Positions 16,922-26,209 of a stretch of DNA of 64,000 nucleotides are shown here, in pieces. Source of the stretch: CAZNUM01 sp046861615 (GTDB taxonomy: Bacteria > Fidelibacterota > Marinisomatia > Marinisomatales > TCS55). The position numbers were made by a program, and so were the translations under genes. The number at the start of each line of letters is the position of its first letter. Positions within the stretch are counted from its first letter, which is position 1. The notes beneath the pieces are model-generated. The model had not been told where the DNA came from. It worked only from the letters and a program-made list of their open reading frames with translations, and made no database searches. Location: contig JBHHUS010000002.1 in the NCBI GenBank assembly GCA_046861615.1, forward strand, positions 1-64,000, given 5' to 3'.

Positions 16922-17884
16922 CTAATGGATGATAGTACCAATCCGGTTTAAACGGGGTAAGAATGTATCCAGGTCCAACGAAAAGTAGGTCAGCAAAGCT
17001 TTCCCCAGAATATGATCTTCCGGAACAAAACCCCAATAACGGGAGTCCAGACTGTCATCACGATTATCCCCCATGGCCCAATAATAATTTTGTTCCACTA
17101 CGTAATAATCCAGGTCACGAATTGGTTCACCATCGATAAATAGATTTCCGGCCGGCAAATGATCTGACCATGGATTCACTAAATTCCCTTTTGGATAAAA
17201 AGCATTGTAAACGTAACCTTTTCCTTTCCTTCGGTATAATTCATCGGGACTGATAATGGTGAAATAGTAATCCTTGGTCCCTGCTTTTAAGGTCAATTCA
17301 TGACCATCCAGAACCATTAAATGCAATAATAATTTGGCATTGGCTGGTGTAATTGCTATACTGTCTCCAGCTGCGGGAATCCTCAGAGGATGGAAAAAAT
17401 CACGGTTTCCCTGGGTCCCTAAAAAAATATCCTGTTGTTTAAAATCCGGTGAAAGCGCCGGCATCAGGTATTTACCATGTTCAGGGAGGGAATATTCCTT
17501 ACGGTTAACAAAAACTTTTTTATTCCTTACCTGCAGTGTATCACCCGGTCCAGCTACACAGCGTTTGACATATTTCTGATGGGGATCCCGGGGAAAATTG
17601 AAAATGATGACATCGCTCCGCTTCGGTTCCTGAAATTTGGGAAATCTTAAATATGGGATGTAGAAACCAAAATCAGTATAGGGGATTCCGATCCAATCCG
17701 GTGTTCGCATTCCGTACACAAACCGGTTTCCAATTAAAAAATCACCGGTCATAATTGTATTTTCCATGCTGCCGGTTGGAACAATGTACAATTCAAACAA
17801 AGTTACTTTTAACAGAAGGACAATTATTACCAGAATTACGATTGAGCGTAATTCAGCAAGAACTTTAGGTTTATTGAATTTCAT
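16922..17884 (-). CDS. lepB: Signal peptidase I
   Basis: A 320-residue inner-membrane serine protease that removes signal peptides from Sec-exported proteins. One membrane helix lies at ~12-32. Ser39 in IVPTGSMENTI is the nucleophile and Lys107 in YVKRCVAGPGD the general base; the GDNRDDSLDSRYWG box is near residue 270. A long insertion (~residues 125-235) between the Lys box and the final box makes it larger than the E. coli-type core, as often found in Bacteroidota relatives. It sits between rnhB-yraN and the small exported-protein genes. Confidence 0.96.
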   Translation of the reverse strand: MKFNKPKVLAELRSIVILVIIVLLLKVTLFELYIVPTGSMENTIMTGDFLIGNRFVYGMRTPDWIGIPYTDFGFYIPYLRFPKFQEPKRSDVIIFNFPRDPHQKYVKRCVAGPGDTLQVRNKKVFVNRKEYSLPEHGKYLMPALSPDFKQQDIFLGTQGNRDFFHPLRIPAAGDSIAITPANAKLLLHLMVLDGHELTLKAGTKDYYFTIISPDELYRRKGKGYVYNAFYPKGNLVNPWSDHLPAGNLFIDGEPIRDLDYYVVEQNYYWAMGDNRDDSLDSRYWGFVPEDHILGKALLTYFSLDLDTFLPRLNRIGTIIH

Positions 17885-17928
17885 TGGCGGCGAATTTAAG
17901 TCAGGGACTTGATTACAGCGTAAGTATT

Positions 17929-18861
17929 TTAGTTTAAAAACACTCCTTTAAGTCGTTTAAACAATGGTTTCCCTCTTCCCAGGTAAACTGACATGACATC
18001 CAGTCTGACATTCTGTTCCGGTTGGTTTTTTTCCAAATAATATTGAACTGCCTTTTCCAGCCGGGATAATTTCCCCTGATCGACTTTTTGTGCCGGTGTA
18101 CCGAGCTGCTGTTTTGAAAATGTTTTCACCTCTACGAAAACCAGAGAATCCCCATTCCTGGTGATAATGTCAATTTCTCCATAATGACTGCAAACATCAT
18201 TCATCGCTACTATTTCATAACCCATATTATAATAGTGTAAAGCTGCTAACTGTTCGCCTAATTCTCCAATCCGGCGTTTGGACCGAATCCAGTCCAGTGT
18301 AGGAAAATTCTGTTTAACCGGAGTAAAGGATTTCCGGTGAATCGGTGACGCTTTAAACTCCTGTAATGCTTTCATATGCTGCGGAGTTCCATATCCTTTA
18401 TGCTTTTCAAAACCGTATCTAGGAAAGATTATGTTCATATCTTCCATAATTTTGTCCCGGGTGACCTTGGCAATAATTGAGGCAGCTTTTATTTCGTCAA
18501 TTTTATCATCACCACCGATAATACCCTTATTGGGGATGATTTTACCCGGGAGTCCAAACCCGTCAATCAGTGCCCTGGTGGGAGCTGGTTTCAGTTGTCC
18601 TAAGGCTTTCCGCATAGCCAACTGTGTTGCTTTAAGAATATTTAATCTATCAATCTGTTGAACATCTACGATTCCGATACCGATAGAAGAAGCACATTCC
18701 TGAATTTTCTGAAATAGAACCTCCCTTTTTTTCGGGGTTAATTTTTTAGAATCCCGAAGACCTTCTATACCATGCACCGGCGGTAAAACAATTGCTGCTG
18801 CTACTACCGGACCTGCCAGGGGACCCCTACCAGCTTCATCGACGCCTGCAATTATTTCCAA
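17929..18861 (-). CDS. rnhB: Fused ribonuclease HII and YraN-type nuclease
   Basis: A 310-residue fusion. Residues 1-~190 are RNase HII, which cleaves RNA in RNA-DNA hybrids and single ribonucleotides in DNA. The catalytic carboxylates are Asp8, Glu9 (GVDEAGRGPLAGPVV), Asp100 and Asp118, with family spacing. Residues ~195-310 are a YraN/UPF0102 PD-(D/E)xK domain, with the conserved Glu203 (GELGEQLA), Asp231 (GEIDIITR) and EVK (FVEVKT, Glu244 to Lys246). The genes are usually adjacent but separate; here no stop lies between them. Its end overlaps nothing, and its start overlaps comEC by 10 nt. Confidence 0.93.
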   Translation of the reverse strand: MEIIAGVDEAGRGPLAGPVVAAAIVLPPVHGIEGLRDSKKLTPKKREVLFQKIQECASSIGIGIVDVQQIDRLNILKATQLAMRKALGQLKPAPTRALIDGFGLPGKIIPNKGIIGGDDKIDEIKAASIIAKVTRDKIMEDMNIIFPRYGFEKHKGYGTPQHMKALQEFKASPIHRKSFTPVKQNFPTLDWIRSKRRIGELGEQLAALHYYNMGYEIVAMNDVCSHYGEIDIITRNGDSLVFVEVKTFSKQQLGTPAQKVDQGKLSRLEKAVQYYLEKNQPEQNVRLDVMSVYLGRGKPLFKRLKGVFLN

Positions 18862-21212
18862 TTGATCACTCCAAAAGTTTTCCCATCAGTTCGAACCCAA
18901 AGTGCCCCTTGCTGATCCGTCCGGTGAATTTTCGCTCCTGAATTCATGATCCGCTTTAAAATAACCGGAGCCGGGTGATGGAATTTATTTCTATATCCAA
19001 CAGAAACAACTGCCAATTCCGGGTTGATCAATTTTAAAAATGGTCTCGTTGTACTGGTCAATGAACCATGATGAGCGACTTTCAATAGATCCGCACGTAA
19101 CAGGTCACCGTAAGGAAGAATTATTGCTTCTCCCTCCAGTTCCAGATCTCCCGGAAAAAAGATACTCGTTTTTCCAAACGAAATTTTGAATACCAGACTT
19201 TGATTATTAATATTTCCAACATTCTTTTTAAATCCTTTAACAGGACTAAAAAACTGAACCAAACATTGATTACTAAGATATTTTAAATCCCCGCTGTGTG
19301 GATATTGGACCACAACACCCTTATTAAGAAATAATTCATTCAAACGATTATTAGTTGCAGAATTAAAATTTGCGTTTAGTTCCCAAACAGTATCCACCGG
19401 TAGCGATTCGGTTACAGTAATTAAACCACCAATATGGTCGTTATGGGGGTGCGTGGCCACCAGCCAGTTCAAACGATGAATGCCCAGATATTGTAAAACA
19501 GGAATAATGGTCTTTTCACCATAATCCTTTTGTTGGGTCCTTAACCCACCATCGATCAGCATGGCTTTACCATTTCGCATTTTAATGACGGCTGCATCTC
19601 CTTCTCCCACATCGATAAACAACACCTCACACCCTGGATTAGAAATTGCATTCTTCCAAACTACCAAATTGCCAGCCAGTAAAAATAGAATAACAGCTTT
19701 ACGTCGGAAACCAGGTTGCAGAATAAGAAAAATTCCGGCTAATAATGAAAAGTAAATAATAACAGAATACGGTTGTATCGATCCTGTCTGAATAGAAGCA
19801 AAACTTACTTTGGAAAAAGTATTCGTCAATGATTGAATTAATTGTGTAATGAACCAGGCTGATTGACCAACTAAGGCGCCTATTACCGGAATTCCACCCA
19901 GGATCAATATCAGAAAACCATTGGCTAATAAAACACCAACAAGCGGAACAATCATCACATTGGCAATTAATGCAATCACAGGAATCCGATGGAAATAAAG
20001 TGCTGTCAATGGTAATGTACCTAACTGAGCAGAAAGGGATACCAGAAACAACCCCCAACTGTATTTTAAAGTCTGATTGTTTATCGTATTCACCCGGCAC
20101 CATAATGGCAGAATTTTCTGAAACTGGTTGTAAAGAACTATGATTGAAATGACGGCGCTGAAGCTAAATAAAAAACCCAGATCCTGAAGGGCAAAAGGAT
20201 TCACAATTAGAATACTCAGGGCAGCCAACGCAATGATATTCCAGATATTTGCAGGACGATTAACTACCGGTGCAATTAAATACAATCCCGCCATGATACT
20301 GGCGCGAATAACACTGGGTTTTCCGCCGGTCAGTCCAACATAGAAGCAGAGCCCTAATATCAGCAAAAGACGGTCCCAACCCCAGGGAATGCGAAACAGC
20401 CGTACTATACTAATCAGGATAACCAAGATAAAACCCACATGCAATCCTGATACCGCCAACACGTGGACAACTCCCGTTCGGACAAAAGTTTGTTTAAGTT
20501 CGGGGTCAATTTGAGATTTATCTCCCAGAATCAAGGCAGAGAGTAAACCAGACTCCGGTCCGATCGATTGTGTCAGGTTTTTTTTAATATATGTTTGAAT
20601 GTCAGAGAAAATCCTCAACGGTGAAAAACTTTCCCCCGGTTTCCTTGCTATTACATTTTCAGTTTCAGTATAAATCCGACAGAAAATCCCGTTCCTGAAA
20701 TAAAACTTCCTGAAATCAAAGTCACCCGGGTTTCTTTTCCCCCCTATTTTCCTTAATTCTCCCTTACCTGAAACCGAGTCTCCAACCGCTACTTCAAATC
20801 GGTCACGGACATACAATTGGAATCCAATCTTGATTACCGAAACTTCATCAGGACTCTTTAAATGCCCCCACTTGACTGTTAATCTCGTACGATTCTGGTA
20901 ATATCGTACTTCAGTAATTTGGCCTTCGAAATCAACAGTGGTCTCGTTTAATGCTTCTATTCTATTAACTAATTGGTTCAGGGTATCGGTTGTGATTGCA
21001 GTGTAATACCAGCCTCCAGCGAATACGACAAGTAGAAAAATTGATAAAAACAATTGATCCCTTCGAATAAATAGAAGCAAACCAAAACAGATAATCAACA
21101 ATGCCAAAGACAGGCCCGGATTCAGAAATTGCTGACCAAACAATAGGCCGAGAGAATAGACAATAACAACAAACAACAGTGGTTTGGACTGAAAGGATGA
21201 TTTCAAATCCAT
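18852..21212 (-). CDS. comEC: ComEC/Rec2-type DNA uptake channel
   Basis: A 786-residue inner-membrane protein that carries single-stranded DNA into the cell during natural transformation. It has N-terminal membrane helices, a soluble OB-like domain (~residues 60-180), the Competence domain of several helices (~200-490; GDKSQIDPELKQTFVRTGVVH, AVSGLHVGF), and a C-terminal metallo-beta-lactamase domain (~520-780) with THPHNDHIGG and HHGS. All parts seem intact. ComEA is at 61 kb and dprA at 54 kb, so several transformation genes occur in the window. The gene lies next to rnhB-yraN with a 10-nt overlap. Confidence 0.95.
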   Translation of the reverse strand: MDLKSSFQSKPLLFVVIVYSLGLLFGQQFLNPGLSLALLIICFGLLLFIRRDQLFLSIFLLVVFAGGWYYTAITTDTLNQLVNRIEALNETTVDFEGQITEVRYYQNRTRLTVKWGHLKSPDEVSVIKIGFQLYVRDRFEVAVGDSVSGKGELRKIGGKRNPGDFDFRKFYFRNGIFCRIYTETENVIARKPGESFSPLRIFSDIQTYIKKNLTQSIGPESGLLSALILGDKSQIDPELKQTFVRTGVVHVLAVSGLHVGFILVILISIVRLFRIPWGWDRLLLILGLCFYVGLTGGKPSVIRASIMAGLYLIAPVVNRPANIWNIIALAALSILIVNPFALQDLGFLFSFSAVISIIVLYNQFQKILPLWCRVNTINNQTLKYSWGLFLVSLSAQLGTLPLTALYFHRIPVIALIANVMIVPLVGVLLANGFLILILGGIPVIGALVGQSAWFITQLIQSLTNTFSKVSFASIQTGSIQPYSVIIYFSLLAGIFLILQPGFRRKAVILFLLAGNLVVWKNAISNPGCEVLFIDVGEGDAAVIKMRNGKAMLIDGGLRTQQKDYGEKTIIPVLQYLGIHRLNWLVATHPHNDHIGGLITVTESLPVDTVWELNANFNSATNNRLNELFLNKGVVVQYPHSGDLKYLSNQCLVQFFSPVKGFKKNVGNINNQSLVFKISFGKTSIFFPGDLELEGEAIILPYGDLLRADLLKVAHHGSLTSTTRPFLKLINPELAVVSVGYRNKFHHPAPVILKRIMNSGAKIHRTDQQGALWVRTDGKTFGVINWK

Positions 21213-21426
21213 GGTAACAGACTTTTAACTATTAGTGATTCCTAAATGAGTAAATTTATTTACCTCCTAAAATTGGAATATAAATAATAATTTTTGTTTT
21301 TAGTATGATCAAGAATAGTAAACAAAGCGTTTGATTTAGTTTAAAGTAAATATTAGACATTGATTGGAATTGCCACGGCCCTCATCTTACCGTAAACTTT
21401 CACTTAACAATTCAGGATAAAGAAAT

Positions 21427-22992
21427 ATGAAACGAACAACAGCCGGAATTATTGCATTTTCGATTATTGCAATTCTTCTCTATGCTTTTGGAGTTGATTT
21501 TTTTGAAGCTATCTGGACTTTCCCATCAAAACGGGCGATTCCTTTCATGGTGATTGCTTTGGTTGGTACTGGGATATTCGTAACTATTAAACTGAGATGG
21601 CCCCAAATCAGTTATTTCTGGCACGGTGTTAAGGTTACGGCGGGGATTTATGACAATCCGGACGATGTGGGCGATTTAAATCATTTCCGGGCCCTGACTA
21701 CAGCTCTCTCTGCAACGGTGGGGATTGGAAATATTGCCGGTGTAGCTACTGCCATTTATTACGGAGGCCCCGGAGCGCTTTTCTGGATGTGGGTCACTGC
21801 CTTTTTTGGAACAACGTTAAAATTTTCAGAATGCTCCCTTTCTTTGAAATACCGGGAAATCGACGAAGAAGGGTTTACCGCCGGTGGCCCCATGTACACA
21901 ATTGAAAATGGTTTGGGAAAGCAATGGCGCTGGTTGTCGGTTTCTTTTGCTGCCTTTGCCATTATTTGTTCCTTTGCCACGGGGAATGCCATTCAGTCTT
22001 TTACTGTTTCCGATCAGATTTACTCTGAAATCTCCCAAATCATCGGTCCGGCTCATTTTCTGACCAAAAAACATCTTCTATTCGGCGGGTTTGAATTATC
22101 TGTGCAACAGGTAATAAATGGCCTCATATTAGCCGGAATCGTCGGAATGGTTATTATTGGTGGCATTAAACGAATTGGTCATGTAACCGGCTTTTTAGCG
22201 CCAATTATGGCGGTATTTTATGTTATTTCAGCAATGCTGATTCTATTAGCAACACTCGATAGTATTCCGGAAGCCCTGAATAAAGTTTTCAGTATGGCTT
22301 TTCATCCTCCGGCTGAAATCGCCGGAGTCGGGGGAGGCGGTTTCCTGGTTGTAATGAATACGATGCTCTGGGGTATTAAACGGGGGCTGTATTCCAACGA
22401 AGCCGGCCAAGGAAGTGCTGCCATTGCCCATTCCACGGCAAAAACCAAGTACCCGATTCGGGAAGGCTCCGTGGCCATGCTGGGGCCCTTTATTGACACG
22501 ATTGTAATTTGTTCATTGACTGGGTTGGTTATTATTACCACCGGTGCCTGGCATCATACTGAATATTTTGTTACACGCATTGATCCTTCTTTTAGCGGTG
22601 TGCTTCTCAACAGCAGCCTGCTGACTTCGGCAGCATTTAAAACCGGATTAGCCTGGATTTTCCCCTACGGGGATAAAATCGTAACACTGTCAGTTCTGTT
22701 ATTTGCGATTTCAACGGCCATCAGTTGGTCTTTTTACGGTGACCGGGCAACGGAGTACCTCTTTGGCAATAAGGCAATCAAACCTTACCGCTGGGTGTTC
22801 GTTTTCTTCGTTTTCATCGGCGCCATTGCCAGTCTGGAAGCAATTTGGGCTTTTGGAGATGCAGCCCTGGGTTTCATGACCCTTCCGAATTTGATTTCCA
22901 TCATTCTATTGTCTACTGCCCTGCGCAAAATGACAAAAAATTATTTTTCGAAGGAACATATTCCCTACAAACAGAAAATGATTCAGTCTTAG
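21427..22992 (+). CDS. Sodium:alanine (AGCS) symporter
   Basis: A 521-residue inner-membrane symporter expected to import alanine or glycine with Na+. About ten hydrophobic segments are seen. The AGCS hallmark TVGIGNIAGVATAIYYGGPGALFWMW lies near residues 98-123 (quoted in part: TVGIGNIAGVATAI, GALFWMW), and NEAGQGSAAIAHSTAKT near 325. It is transcribed divergently from comEC; the 214-nt intergenic region must hold promoters of both, and a weak AGGA site lies 9 nt before the ATG. The next gene begins 6 nt after it. Ald at 0.6 kb may use the imported alanine. Confidence 0.93.
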   Translation: MKRTTAGIIAFSIIAILLYAFGVDFFEAIWTFPSKRAIPFMVIALVGTGIFVTIKLRWPQISYFWHGVKVTAGIYDNPDDVGDLNHFRALTTALSATVGIGNIAGVATAIYYGGPGALFWMWVTAFFGTTLKFSECSLSLKYREIDEEGFTAGGPMYTIENGLGKQWRWLSVSFAAFAIICSFATGNAIQSFTVSDQIYSEISQIIGPAHFLTKKHLLFGGFELSVQQVINGLILAGIVGMVIIGGIKRIGHVTGFLAPIMAVFYVISAMLILLATLDSIPEALNKVFSMAFHPPAEIAGVGGGGFLVVMNTMLWGIKRGLYSNEAGQGSAAIAHSTAKTKYPIREGSVAMLGPFIDTIVICSLTGLVIITTGAWHHTEYFVTRIDPSFSGVLLNSSLLTSAAFKTGLAWIFPYGDKIVTLSVLLFAISTAISWSFYGDRATEYLFGNKAIKPYRWVFVFFVFIGAIASLEAIWAFGDAALGFMTLPNLISIILLSTALRKMTKNYFSKEHIPYKQKMIQS

Positions 22993-22998
22993 TCAACC

Positions 22999-23808
22999 GT
23001 GTTTTCAACGTTACTTGAAGTCGCCTGCCGGGCAGCCCGGGAAGCAAGTGCTGCGATTCTAGCGGCTATGGATAAACCACACCGGATTGATTTCAAAAGC
23101 TGGTCAAATCTGGTTACGGATACGGATCGCAAATCAGAAGCGATTATTATAAATACCCTTCAAAGCGAATTCCCCGACCACGGAATTCTGGCTGAAGAAA
23201 GCGAGCGGAAAAAGACTGATTCAGAATATCTTTGGGTGATTGATCCTCTGGACGGCACAACTAATTTTGTTCATGGTTACCCTCCCTTTTCAGTATCAAT
23301 CGGTTGTTTTAAAAACCAGCAACCTGTTCTTGGAGTTATTGTGGAATTACCTGCTAATCAACTGTATTCGGCAGTTGATCAAAAAGGCAGCTATTGGGAG
23401 AGCCAACGTATTCAAGTATCCTCTGTTTCAACCCTGGACCGCAGTCTGTTATTAACCGGGTTCGGTTATGAACATGGATCGCTTTGGGAAGCAAATATGG
23501 ATTTGTTCAAAACTTTAACAAATAAAACGCAGGGAGTACGTCGATTGGGTTCAGCCGCTGTTGACCTCTGCCACGTCGCGCGGGGAATCATTGACGGATT
23601 TTGGGAATTCGATTTACACCCCTGGGATTCAGCAGCAGGAATCGTAATTCTTCAGGAGGCCGGTGGTACAGTAACCAGGATGGATGGAGAACCATTCAAT
23701 ATATTTGATCGCCAAATCTTAGCGACCAATGGCATCATTCATAAGGAATTATTGACATTTACTAAAACAAAAGTCCTTGAATTACATTCCTCCGGAATAA
23801 CTGTCTGA
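22999..23808 (+). CDS. Inositol monophosphatase family protein
   Basis: A 269-residue Mg2+-dependent, Li+-sensitive-type phosphatase (SuhB/IMPase fold). Metal-binding motifs are EESERK near residue 72, WVIDPLDGTTNFVHGYP (~83-99) and WEFDLHPWDSAAGIVILQEAGG (~203-224). The start is a GTG six nt after the symporter stop, so the two are translated from one message. Substrates of this family include inositol-1-phosphate, PAP and NADP; the sequence does not decide which. It ends 11 nt from the convergent FAH-family gene. Confidence 0.9.
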   Translation: MFSTLLEVACRAAREASAAILAAMDKPHRIDFKSWSNLVTDTDRKSEAIIINTLQSEFPDHGILAEESERKKTDSEYLWVIDPLDGTTNFVHGYPPFSVSIGCFKNQQPVLGVIVELPANQLYSAVDQKGSYWESQRIQVSSVSTLDRSLLLTGFGYEHGSLWEANMDLFKTLTNKTQGVRRLGSAAVDLCHVARGIIDGFWEFDLHPWDSAAGIVILQEAGGTVTRMDGEPFNIFDRQILATNGIIHKELLTFTKTKVLELHSSGITV

Positions 23809-23819
23809 TATAAACACTG

Positions 23820-24467
23820 TTATTGAACTTTATAAACTGCCAGCGTTTTTTCTCCGATTCCAATCTTACACCGATCACCTTTAGCGAGATTACCTACCCC
23901 CTCCGGTGTGCCGGTAAAGATCAGATCACCTTTTAAAACTGGAATATGTTGTAATAAATATCTTAGCAGTTCAGGAATCGAATACAGCATTTGATTACGA
24001 TTACCCCGTTGTACGATTTGACCATTGATTTTAAACCAGAAATCCTGATTCCAGAGAGAGGAATGGGGATCAATGAATTTCGTCACTACTGCCGCACCAC
24101 TGAAAGATTTTGAAAACAACCACGGCAGTCGTTTTTCTTTTAAAGTCGTCTGAAAATTACGGTCGGTCAAATCCAGCCCCAGAGCTAAGCCGGAGACTAA
24201 ATTCAGTTCCTCCCCCGGGTTCACCGATTCGGTCATCGTTCCCACAAGCACTACAATTTCCAATTCATACTGAATAATTCGGTTCTTAGGTAATTTTATA
24301 ATCGATCCGGTATTCAGCGCCGGAGTTGATTTTTGGAAAAAAAAAGGTTCATCCGGTACAAGATTATTCAATTCCTTGGCATGGGCACGGTAATTACGAC
24401 CGACACAATAAATATTGCGAACAGGAATAGAATTATCCTGCGGATCTTTGATTGAGTAATCCATCAT
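23820..24467 (-). CDS. Fumarylacetoacetate hydrolase (FAH) family protein
   Basis: A 215-residue protein of the FAH/COG0179 superfamily, which acts on 2-oxo or beta-keto acids such as acylpyruvates and oxaloacetate using one divalent metal. Typical marks are IYCVGRNYRAHAKEL, the metal-binding Glu pair in IQYELEIVVLVG, the Asp/Arg site in LGLDLTDRNFQ and the C-terminal LIFTGTPEGVGNLAKGD. The substrate is uncertain; the length fits the short acylpyruvase branch. The start overlaps the upstream PurL-like gene in ATGATG/TGA (4 nt), so it is the end of the recA-recX string. Confidence 0.9.
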   Translation of the reverse strand: MMDYSIKDPQDNSIPVRNIYCVGRNYRAHAKELNNLVPDEPFFFQKSTPALNTGSIIKLPKNRIIQYELEIVVLVGTMTESVNPGEELNLVSGLALGLDLTDRNFQTTLKEKRLPWLFSKSFSGAAVVTKFIDPHSSLWNQDFWFKINGQIVQRGNRNQMLYSIPELLRYLLQHIPVLKGDLIFTGTPEGVGNLAKGDRCKIGIGEKTLAVYKVQ

Positions 24468-26170
24468 TTGGAATGTAAATCCTTTACTGCCAGTTTCACA
24501 ATGTCGTTAAACGTATAGAGACCATCTGCGGTGACCCGCCCGATGGTTGTACTGGGCACACCAATGTTCATGCAAATTCGTTCAAATTCCATCAGATCGT
24601 CTTCAGTGATGGAAATCAAGGTCAAACCCTGGGTTTCACCAAATAACAATTCTTCTGGAGATAATTTCCGGGAATAATGAATTCTAGCCCCTATAGCTGA
24701 ATTTTGATTCAACAATGCTTTGGCAATCGTAACAGCCAAACCACCACCTGAAACAGATCGTGCTGATTGAATCAAGCCAGCTTGTATTCCCGTTAAAACG
24801 GCTTCTTGAATTCGGGATTCCATATTCAAATCCAGAGTTGGATGAACACCATGGTTGGAAGTGGACAGATGTTTTAAAAATAAACTGGTGCCTAATTCGC
24901 CCCGGTGACTGCCAAGAATTGAAATGAAATCACCAGAGCGTTGAAAATGTTGAGGGAAACGCTTTTGCTTAATAAACAAACCGGCGGCTGCAACCCGGCA
25001 TTGAATGCCGTCTTGCTTTTTAGTCGCCACTACCGAATTTGACATTTGAATGTTTAAATGATCGGCAGCTTTTTTCAGACCTTGAATTAATTCCGTTAAT
25101 TTATTCGAACGTTTATTGGAAAGAATCAGGGCAGTTGCTGATTCCGGTTTTATCCCGCGACAAACCAATCGCCGGACAGCGCTGGAAAGAAAAGCCATGC
25201 CCCGTATTCCAGGATCGGAGATTTCAAGATGATCGTTATCATTCAAGGCAATACCAAATCCTTTTCCGCTTCTCAAGTTCCCAAAAACAACCTGTGATTC
25301 GATAAGCAGTTTAGCAGGAGCAACAACTGGATTCTCCCGGGATTGGGTCAAATGGACCAAGTTCTGAATGGCTGCTGAATAGTCCTTGATTTTAACTTTG
25401 GAATGCGTCTGGGAAACAGGAGCTGTTTTTATTTCCCTGTATGCGGTGTCTGCGTTTTGATTCCCTAATAGAGTTGTTATAATTGATTTTTGAATCCTGA
25501 CTTTTTTTATCCCATCCTGCTCAAATGAGACCATTCCATCTTCCGTCAGGTGTCCCAACGAAAAAACCGAGCAACCTGTTGCTTCCCCCTGTTGACTCAA
25601 TTCCTGATCAAATCCACCTTGCACCACAGTTAGAATACCCGCCTTTCGATGATTAAAAAACTCATCCTGCCCTTGAAATCCATTTAAACAGATACCGGTT
25701 GTACTTTGATCATGAGAAACTAATTTCAAGATCGAAAGCGGTAGTCCATTTTTAAACACTGGTTCAAGACTCATTACTTCAGAACGGGAATATATTGATT
25801 TGACAAATTGCAGTAAGGATCTGCTTTTCTGAACAAAGAGCAATGTTCCATCCGTGACATTGATATCTGTTTTCGGTTGGAAAAGACGTTCCCCACCGAT
25901 GATGGTTCCCAGATTTATCTTTAGCGTCAATCGTTTATCATATCCGCCGGCAATACACGATAATAATCCATCTGTCTTCAGAGGATCACTGGGATTCTGG
26001 CCGGCAAGTAAAATCATTGCACTATATTTATTTCTCCCGGATTCAATTATTGCCAATTCATTGCGCCATTTTAATAACGGTTTGCATACCAGAAATAAAT
26101 TATTCAGAAAGGTAACTTCCTCCGGATTAGGGGTGCGTCCCAGGCTTTGTTTAATCCTTCTAAGATCCAT
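24464..26170 (-). CDS. Degenerate PurL-like protein (AIRS/FGAM synthase homologue)
   Basis: A 568-residue protein that resembles FGAM synthase subunit PurL (usually ~730 residues) in order: N-terminal LGRTPNPEEVTFLNN, middle GCSVFSLGHLTEDGMVSF and GIRGMAFLSSAVRRLVCRGI, then LGSHRGELGTSLFLKHL, VSGGGLAVTIAKALL and LFGETQGLTLISI. However, the catalytic SEHCSYK box is gone, the SHNHP box reads LLAGQNPSDP, and about 150 residues of the first half are missing. The reading frame is intact. It may be a pseudoenzyme with a new role; a true PurL would be expected elsewhere. It lies in the recA-recX operon and overlaps the FAH-family gene by 4 nt. Confidence 0.65.
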   Translation of the reverse strand: MDLRRIKQSLGRTPNPEEVTFLNNLFLVCKPLLKWRNELAIIESGRNKYSAMILLAGQNPSDPLKTDGLLSCIAGGYDKRLTLKINLGTIIGGERLFQPKTDINVTDGTLLFVQKSRSLLQFVKSIYSRSEVMSLEPVFKNGLPLSILKLVSHDQSTTGICLNGFQGQDEFFNHRKAGILTVVQGGFDQELSQQGEATGCSVFSLGHLTEDGMVSFEQDGIKKVRIQKSIITTLLGNQNADTAYREIKTAPVSQTHSKVKIKDYSAAIQNLVHLTQSRENPVVAPAKLLIESQVVFGNLRSGKGFGIALNDNDHLEISDPGIRGMAFLSSAVRRLVCRGIKPESATALILSNKRSNKLTELIQGLKKAADHLNIQMSNSVVATKKQDGIQCRVAAAGLFIKQKRFPQHFQRSGDFISILGSHRGELGTSLFLKHLSTSNHGVHPTLDLNMESRIQEAVLTGIQAGLIQSARSVSGGGLAVTIAKALLNQNSAIGARIHYSRKLSPEELLFGETQGLTLISITEDDLMEFERICMNIGVPSTTIGRVTADGLYTFNDIVKLAVKDLHSK

Positions 26171-26209
26171 ATTCCGATTCTTTCAACGACTCACTCAATT
26201 ACTAAATAA

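Noticed and set aside
24464..26170. Decayed purL pseudogene
   Set aside because: The frame of 568 codons is free of stops and is translationally coupled to the next gene.
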